Origin: Embleya hyalina | GTDB taxonomy: Bacteria; Actinomycetota; Actinomycetes; Streptomycetales; Streptomycetaceae | Length of the DNA: 64,000 nt | Assembly: GCF_003967355.1 (NCBI RefSeq) | Contig: NZ_BIFH01000020.1 | Coordinates: 272,978-336,977 of the forward strand | Reading direction: 5' to 3' | Program-made: the position numbers and the translations under genes | The notes under the pieces: model-generated | What the model was told of the DNA's origin: nothing | Seen by the model: the letters and a program-made list of their open reading frames with translations, nothing else | The model's database searches: none | Shown: one piece after another, positions 59,434-64,000 of the stretch | How positions within the stretch are numbered: the stretch's first letter is position 1 | Layout of the letters: every line of letters starts with the position of its first letter

Positions 59434-62400
59434 CCCACGCCCAACAGACACCCCACCCCACCCACACAAGCGCCCGGAGCACCGAAGTCGACGTCGATCG
59501 ACCGGCGGTATTCACGAACCCGGATGGCGCGGGGTCCGTAGCGCGATGAGGACGTAAAACCGCAGGTCGGCACGGGCAAGGAGCCAGGAGGCTCGTCTCG
59601 GAATCCGGTTCCGCCTTCCACTGGGCACTTTCGGGCCCGGCACAGGCTCTCCAGGTCCGAAATGCCGGAAGCCGGCGCTCGACACCGCAGTTGGGTCACA
59701 CCACGCGCAGACGTCGGGCCCGGCCTCGCAGACATCCGGCCCCGGCCTCGGAAGCCGCCGCCACCGACACCACCCCGTCCCACCACGACCCGGCTCGGGC
59801 CGATCCGGGCAACGGTGGAGCGCAGCGGAGCCGAGCTCTCTCCGCCACCGGCGAAGCGCAGCGGAGCCGGACCCGCCAGGCGCCGCGCAGCGGCAACGCC
59901 CCGCCCCCTTCCGCCCCCGACGGAGCGAAGCGCAGGAGAAACCACTCCGCCACCAGCCCGACGCGGCACCCGCGCTCCACCACCCCTCACCCGTGCCTTC
60001 CAGCAGCCAACACCCCATCCCCGCCGAGAAGTCCGTCCCCGCTGGGACCTCCACCCCCGCTGGGACCTACACCCCCGCCGGGAAGTCCACCCCCGTTGGG
60101 AACCGCACCCCCGCCGGGAACTCCGTCCCTCGCGCCACCGCAGGATCCGCAACCCCCGATGCCCGCTGCGGGCGACCACAACAGCGGGCCGACCGCCATC
60201 CACCGGAGGTTGGTGGGCATGAGTGGTGGCCGGTCCTCGGGCCACCGCCCTGAGGTGCGCCGGGGAGCCGGTTACCGCAATGGGCCCGTCGGTGTCGGTG
60301 CGCAGCAGGCGGGCGCCGGATGCGGCGACCAGGGCGCGGGCGGACGGCGACGGGTGGCCGTAGGGGTTGTCCTTGCCCACCGAAACCAGGGCCAGCCTGG
60401 GGCGCAAACCGAGAACGAAGGCGGGATCCTGTCGCGCCGAGCCGTGATGCGCAACCTTCAGGACGTCGACCCGAACGCCGGCCAGCCGCCCCCGCAAAGC
60501 CTCCTGCGCCTCGACCTCGGCGTCCCCGGTGAGCAACATCCGAACCCCGTGCCGTTCCGCGAGCACCACCAGACTCGCATTATTGGCCACCGACCCACCC
60601 ACGGCCCGCCCCGACCGGACCTCCCCCACCAACCCACCACCACCCGCCACCACGGCCCCACTCCCTCCCACCTCGATCGGACCGGGCCGCGCGGCAGGAA
60701 GGCAATGACCGTTCGAGGTCCGGTCGAACATCACTCTCGGACCATCAAATCTTTCGGAGTCCGACGGAGCGAGGGTTTGCCACGTCAGGGAGCCCAATGT
60801 GCGATGTTCGACGGTGTTGCCGGGAGTGGTCAAAGCAACACCGGCTCCGGCGGCCCAACGGCGGACTCGCGTCACTTCGCCCGGAGGGTCGAGAACCGGG
60901 GTCCCCTGAACAAGGCCCACTCCTCGACCGCGCAGTGCTCCGGGAAGCCCCTCGACGTGGTCCGCGTGGTAGTGACTCAGCAGGATCAGCGGCAGCCGGC
61001 GGATGCCGAGGTCGCGTAGGCAGCCGTCGACCGCGTCCGGATCGGGGCCGGCATCGATCAGGACGCCCGCGCCGGCGCCCGCGTTCAGGACGATGGCGTC
61101 GCCCTGACCGACGTCGCACATCACCAGGTGCCAGCCCGGAGGCGGCCAGCCGGTCAGCGGGCGCACCAGCATCGGCGGGCGCAGCAGGAGGACCACCGCG
61201 AGGGTCGCGAGCAGGGCCGTCGTCATCGCCCGTCCCCGGCCGGACCGCTCGGACCGCGGCGTGCGGCGAAGCAGTCGCAGGGTCGGGACGGCCGCGATCG
61301 TGATCACCGCCAGCGCCACGCCGCCGAAGAGGCCGGTCGGCCAGGTGACGGCGGCGCCGGGCAGGTCGGCGCCGGTGCGGGCCACGGCCGCGATCCAGGC
61401 GATCGGCCACGAGCCGAGCCAGGCGGTGAGGCGGGCGAGCGGGAGGCAGATCGGGGCGAGGAGCAGGGTGACGAAGCCGAGGATCGTGGCCGGTGCGACC
61501 GCGAACTCGGCGAGCAGGTTGCACGGGACGGCCATCAGGCTGACCCGGCCGGCGAAGGTCACCACGAGCGGTCCGCATACGGCCTGCGCGGCGAGCGGTA
61601 CGGCGACCAGGACCGCGGCCCACGTCGGCCAACCCCGGGCCCGGAGCCGGCTCGTCCAATGCGGGGCGAGCAGGAGCAGCGCGCCGGTGGCCAGCGCGGA
61701 CAGCGCGAAACCGTAGGAACGGGCCAGGGTCGGATCGAGCAGGACCAGGCCGAGTACGGCAACCGCCAGCGCCGGGAGCCCTCGCCGGGGCCGACCGGTG
61801 TACAGCGCGACCACGGTGACCAGGCCCATCGCGGCGGCCCGCAGCACACTGGGCTCGGGACGAGCGACGACCACGAAGCACGCGACGGCGACGGCGCCGG
61901 CGATCGGCAGCGTACGTCCGTGGACTCCCGCACGGCGGAGCACGAACAGTACAAAACCCAACAGAATCGTGATGTTGGTTCCGCTGACCGCGGTCAAATG
62001 GGTGAGTTCGGTGGTGCGAAAGTCGGCTTCGAGGTCGGCCGGAAGCCGACTCGTATCGCCGACGACCAGGCCCGGAAGCAACCCCCGGGCAGCGGGCGGC
62101 AGTTCCGCACAGGCGGCCCGCAGGCGCGCGCGGAGCAGACCCGCGAAGCGCTGGTGGGCCGCAGGGGCGCCGATCCGATGCGGAGCGGCCCGGATCAGGA
62201 GCAGGGCCTGGCCGCTCCGTCCCGGAACCAGGCGGCCCTGGACCCGAATCGGGGTGCTCGGCAGCAGCCCGAGCCAGGCGCCCGCGTCGGGCCCGTCGGC
62301 CAGCACCGTGACGGGGGTCCGCACCCGCGCCCCGGTCATCCGTGGGGTCCCCGACGCGCCGGGGCCGCCGGAGCCGCCGCGTGGGTCGCCCGGTGGGCCG

Positions 62401-62882
62401 CCGGATGTGTCGATGCGGTCGATGCGGGCTTCGAACACCGTGGGTGGCGAGCCGAGTTCGCTGCCTCGGACGCGGGTGACGCGACGCTCCGGGTCGGTGC
62501 GCACCGTCAGTTCGACGGTGGCCTCGGCACGCTGCCGGGCCGCGGCCGCCACCGGGCCGTCGTGGTCGGCGGCGGTGCGAAGGCCGGCGACCAGTCCGCC
62601 GGCCGCGACGCACACGAGCACGACGGCGAGCATGGCCCGGCGCCGAATCGTGGGCCGACACGCGAGTACGGCCGCACACGCGCCGGCACAGACGCTCACC
62701 GCGACGGTGGCCCGAAGCGGGATCAGCGGCGCGCCCCACGCCGCGGCCCAGGCGGCGGCCGCGCCGGGAACGAGGCGGGCGTCGGCCCGGGCACGGCTTC
62801 TCCGGCGCGGGGGTGCCGGACGAGGGGCGGCCGGGGGCGGGGCTCCCGGGCCTCGGCGGCCCGGGACATCGGGTGCGGTCAT
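59382..62882 (-). CDS. comEC: ComEC/Rec2-family competence membrane protein with long C-terminal tail
   Basis: A 1166-residue frame. The N-terminal OB-like part and the competence domain (HLTAVSGTNITI; many helices at about 275-580) are normal, followed by a metallo-beta-lactamase-like domain with LSHYHADHVEGLPG (about 628-640), LLTGDAEVEAQ and KVAHHGS. Family homology ends near residue 877 (ITDGPIAVTGS-type end). Residues 878-1166 are Arg/Gly-rich low complexity, partly encoded by six 18-bp repeats, and run into holA. The tail may be a lost-stop extension. ComEC forms the DNA uptake channel in transformable bacteria. Starts by ATGA overlap with comEA. Confidence 0.85.
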   Translation of the reverse strand: MTAPDVPGRRGPGAPPPAAPRPAPPRRRSRARADARLVPGAAAAWAAAWGAPLIPLRATVAVSVCAGACAAVLACRPTIRRRAMLAVVLVCVAAGGLVAGLRTAADHDGPVAAAARQRAEATVELTVRTDPERRVTRVRGSELGSPPTVFEARIDRIDTSGGPPGDPRGGSGGPGASGTPRMTGARVRTPVTVLADGPDAGAWLGLLPSTPIRVQGRLVPGRSGQALLLIRAAPHRIGAPAAHQRFAGLLRARLRAACAELPPAARGLLPGLVVGDTSRLPADLEADFRTTELTHLTAVSGTNITILLGFVLFVLRRAGVHGRTLPIAGAVAVACFVVVARPEPSVLRAAAMGLVTVVALYTGRPRRGLPALAVAVLGLVLLDPTLARSYGFALSALATGALLLLAPHWTSRLRARGWPTWAAVLVAVPLAAQAVCGPLVVTFAGRVSLMAVPCNLLAEFAVAPATILGFVTLLLAPICLPLARLTAWLGSWPIAWIAAVARTGADLPGAAVTWPTGLFGGVALAVITIAAVPTLRLLRRTPRSERSGRGRAMTTALLATLAVVLLLRPPMLVRPLTGWPPPGWHLVMCDVGQGDAIVLNAGAGAGVLIDAGPDPDAVDGCLRDLGIRRLPLILLSHYHADHVEGLPGALRGRGVGLVQGTPVLDPPGEVTRVRRWAAGAGVALTTPGNTVEHRTLGSLTWQTLAPSDSERFDGPRVMFDRTSNGHCLPAARPGPIEVGGSGAVVAGGGGLVGEVRSGRAVGGSVANNASLVVLAERHGVRMLLTGDAEVEAQEALRGRLAGVRVDVLKVAHHGSARQDPAFVLGLRPRLALVSVGKDNPYGHPSPSARALVAASGARLLRTDTDGPIAVTGSPAHLRAVARGPATTHAHQPPVDGGRPAVVVARSGHRGLRILRWREGRSSRRGCGSQRGWTSRRGCRSQRGWRSQRGRTSRRGWGVGCWKARVRGGGARVPRRAGGGVVSPALRSVGGGRGRGVAAARRLAGPAPLRFAGGGESSAPLRSTVARIGPSRVVVGRGGVGGGGFRGRGRMSARPGPTSARGVTQLRCRAPASGISDLESLCRARKCPVEGGTGFRDEPPGSLPVPTCGFTSSSRYGPRAIRVREYRRSIDVDFGAPGACVGGVGCLLGVGCLVGWPDECRMIRSRR
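60019..60126. repeat. Six tandem 18-bp repeats inside the comEC tail
   Basis: Six consecutive copies of an 18-bp unit, CCCCGCTGGGACCTCCAC-like, at 60019-60126. In the comEC frame they give six hexapeptide repeats of the type RRGWTS/QRGWRS. Upstream at about 59818-59875 the word GCGCAGCGGAGCCG also recurs. Confidence 0.9.
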
Positions 62883-63709
62883 ACCCGAACCCTCGGTTTC
62901 AGGTCGCTGTACTTGCGATCACCGATGCCCCTGACCTGGCGCAGTTGATCGACGGTGACGAAGCGACCCAACTGGGTGCGTTTTTCGATGATCTGGCGGG
63001 CCAGGACCGGGCCGACGCCGGGCAGTTGCTCGAGTTGTGCGGCGGTCGCCGTGTTGAGGTCGACAACGGCTGCCGAGGCACCTGCCGATGCGGCGGAGCC
63101 GGCTCCGGACGGGCTGCCGGCGGCGGGCGGAGGCGGGGCACCGGGGACACCCACCGGGATCTGCTCGCCGTCGGCCAGGGGCCGAGCCAGGTTCAACGTG
63201 GCCAGGTCCGCCGCCGGCAGCGCACCCCCGGCGGCCTGCACCGCGTCCGCCACCCTCGACCCGGGCGGCAGGACGACCACCCCGGGTCGGGCCACCTTCC
63301 CCGCCACGTGCACGGTGAGCGGCCCGCCGGAGGACGTCGGCGCACCGCCGGCGACCCCCGACGCGGGCCCGGCCTGCACCGGAGCCCCCACCCCGGTACC
63401 ACCCGTCGCCTGCCCCACCGCCACGGGCGCGGCCACACTCTGCGGACGCGCCCGCCACCACCCGCCCACGGCCAGCGCAACCGCCACCAACGCAAGCACG
63501 GCGACCGCGACCACCACCCGCCGATCCACACCCACCCGAAGCCGAGGCGGCACCCGATCCGCCACCGCCTCGACCAACCGCCGACCCGAATCCGCCCCCC
63601 GCACGGAAAGCACCTCAGGCGCCCCCAGCAACGCCGCAACCCGCTCCGCCCCCGACCTCGGCGACCCCGAGGGAGAAGATGCAGAAGAACCAGCCGAAAT
63701 CCCGGACAT
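62879..63709 (-). CDS. comEA: ComEA-like DNA-binding protein (SLBB + helix-hairpin-helix)
   Basis: A 276-residue protein. A cytosolic N-terminal ~62 residues precede a transmembrane helix (about 63-85, RRVVVAVAVLALVAVALAVGG). Next come a Gly/Ala/Pro linker, a SLBB domain (LTVHVAGKVARPGVV; VADAVQAAGGA) and a C-terminal double helix-hairpin-helix (VDLNTATAAQLEQLPGVGP; RFVTVDQLRQVRGIGDRK) that binds DNA outside the membrane. Overlaps comEC by 4 nt. ComEA-ComEC pairs are conserved in Streptomyces although natural transformation is not generally established there. Confidence 0.93.
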   Translation of the reverse strand: MSGISAGSSASSPSGSPRSGAERVAALLGAPEVLSVRGADSGRRLVEAVADRVPPRLRVGVDRRVVVAVAVLALVAVALAVGGWWRARPQSVAAPVAVGQATGGTGVGAPVQAGPASGVAGGAPTSSGGPLTVHVAGKVARPGVVVLPPGSRVADAVQAAGGALPAADLATLNLARPLADGEQIPVGVPGAPPPPAAGSPSGAGSAASAGASAAVVDLNTATAAQLEQLPGVGPVLARQIIEKRTQLGRFVTVDQLRQVRGIGDRKYSDLKPRVRV

Positions 63710-63800
63710 GCCCCGAAACTAGGCCGCACCCCTTCCCCGACCGGCCCGTCTCCCGACCCCTGTGCACAACAGCCAACCTGTGGAAACCGGATCCCCCCAC

Positions 63801-64000
63801 GTGAGTACGGAGGCGGGTTTCGGCGCTCCGACAGGCCAGGGGCCTTCCGAGCAGGTCCGGACGCTTCCGGCGCGAGCGCCGCGCTTATGGCTGCGGACGG
63901 CCAACGCGGGGCCGGTCGGGATCGTGGCGTGGGCCGCCGCCGGCGGCGCGTGGGGCTTCGAGACTTGGGGCCTCCGGCGAGGCGGGTGTGTTGGTCGGCG
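63801..64000 (+). CDS. Possible 5' end of a plus-strand gene (weak)
   Basis: From GTG at 63801 the frame stays open to the window edge (66 codons; about 80 percent G/C at third positions, lower than in sure genes here). It contains a TTA codon and no ribosome binding site, and I recognise no motif. It could equally be non-coding. The rest of 63710-64000 shows nothing else I can support. Confidence 0.2.
   Translation, partial: MSTEAGFGAPTGQGPSEQVRTLPARAPRLWLRTANAGPVGIVAWAAAGGAWGFETWGLRRGGCVGR

Noticed and set aside
59512..60054. A separate minus-strand gene beginning in the 18-bp repeats (180 codons)
   Set aside because: It is Trp/Gly/Arg low complexity in a shifted frame of the same repeats with no ribosome binding site or motif.

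Overview
The window reads as the chromosomal core of a high-GC actinomycete, most likely a Streptomyces or a close relative in the Streptomycetaceae. Evidence: extreme G/C at third codon positions, many GTG starts, many genes with a TANNNT box 6-8 nt before the start codon (leaderless-type), and gene orders known from Streptomyces: rpsB-tsf-pyrH-frr-cdsA-rlmN, znuACB-zur beside glyS, recO-uppS, hrcA-dnaJ followed by rsmE, HIT, phoH, ybeY, a CBS/CorC protein and era, then hemW-lepA-rpsT-holA-comEC-comEA. I see no rRNA, tRNA, CRISPR array, prophage, transposase or insertion sequence.

Layout. 1-3364: tail of a FAD-dependent oxidoreductase, a tyrosine phosphatase, and an ABC ATPase/permease pair whose ATPase has several degenerate catalytic motifs. 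3744-9698 (minus strand): translation and phospholipid-precursor cluster rlmN-cdsA-frr-pyrH-tsf-rpsB. 10153-14419: a secreted M23-type peptidase, a TetR regulator, a tRNA-dihydrouridine synthase, a NADAR protein and a Gln/Pro-repeat membrane protein. 14532-21767: glyS, then a zinc-uptake operon (znuA-znuC-znuB-zur, each gene overlapping the next by 4 nt) behind two Zur-box-like palindromes, then a lipoprotein and an UPF0718/TIGR03943 membrane pair. 21938-29328: uppS-recO, a TerB-like protein, a TauD-type dioxygenase, leuA with a short leader peptide carrying four consecutive Leu codons, a repeat-rich membrane protein, and era. 29412-38978 (minus strand): a housekeeping and stress block read from a CIRCE element (38952-38978): hrcA, dnaJ, a nitronate-monooxygenase-like enzyme, rsmE, a HIT protein, rnz, phoH, ybeY, a CNNM/CorC protein and a degenerate cytidine-deaminase-like protein. 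39033-43561: an MBL-fold hydrolase, DUF3097, a WD40-like protein, Uma2 and phenylalanine hydroxylase.

The most interesting part is 43857-51831, an apparent four-gene operon. It encodes three different dynamin-like GTPases with a cytosolic papain/C39-like cysteine-peptidase-type protein between the first and second. The first two genes overlap by 4 nt. This GTPase-peptidase-GTPase-GTPase layout is my main candidate for an undescribed system, probably in membrane remodelling or stress. It is followed by ten perfectly periodic 26-bp repeats that end at the hemW stop codon.

52131-63709: hemW, a long-chain acyl-CoA ligase, lepA, rpsT, holA and the competence-type genes comEC and comEA. The comEC frame carries an unusual low-complexity C-terminal tail of about 290 residues that includes six 18-bp DNA repeats and runs into holA.

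All functions are read from motifs and remembered family knowledge; no database search was possible.
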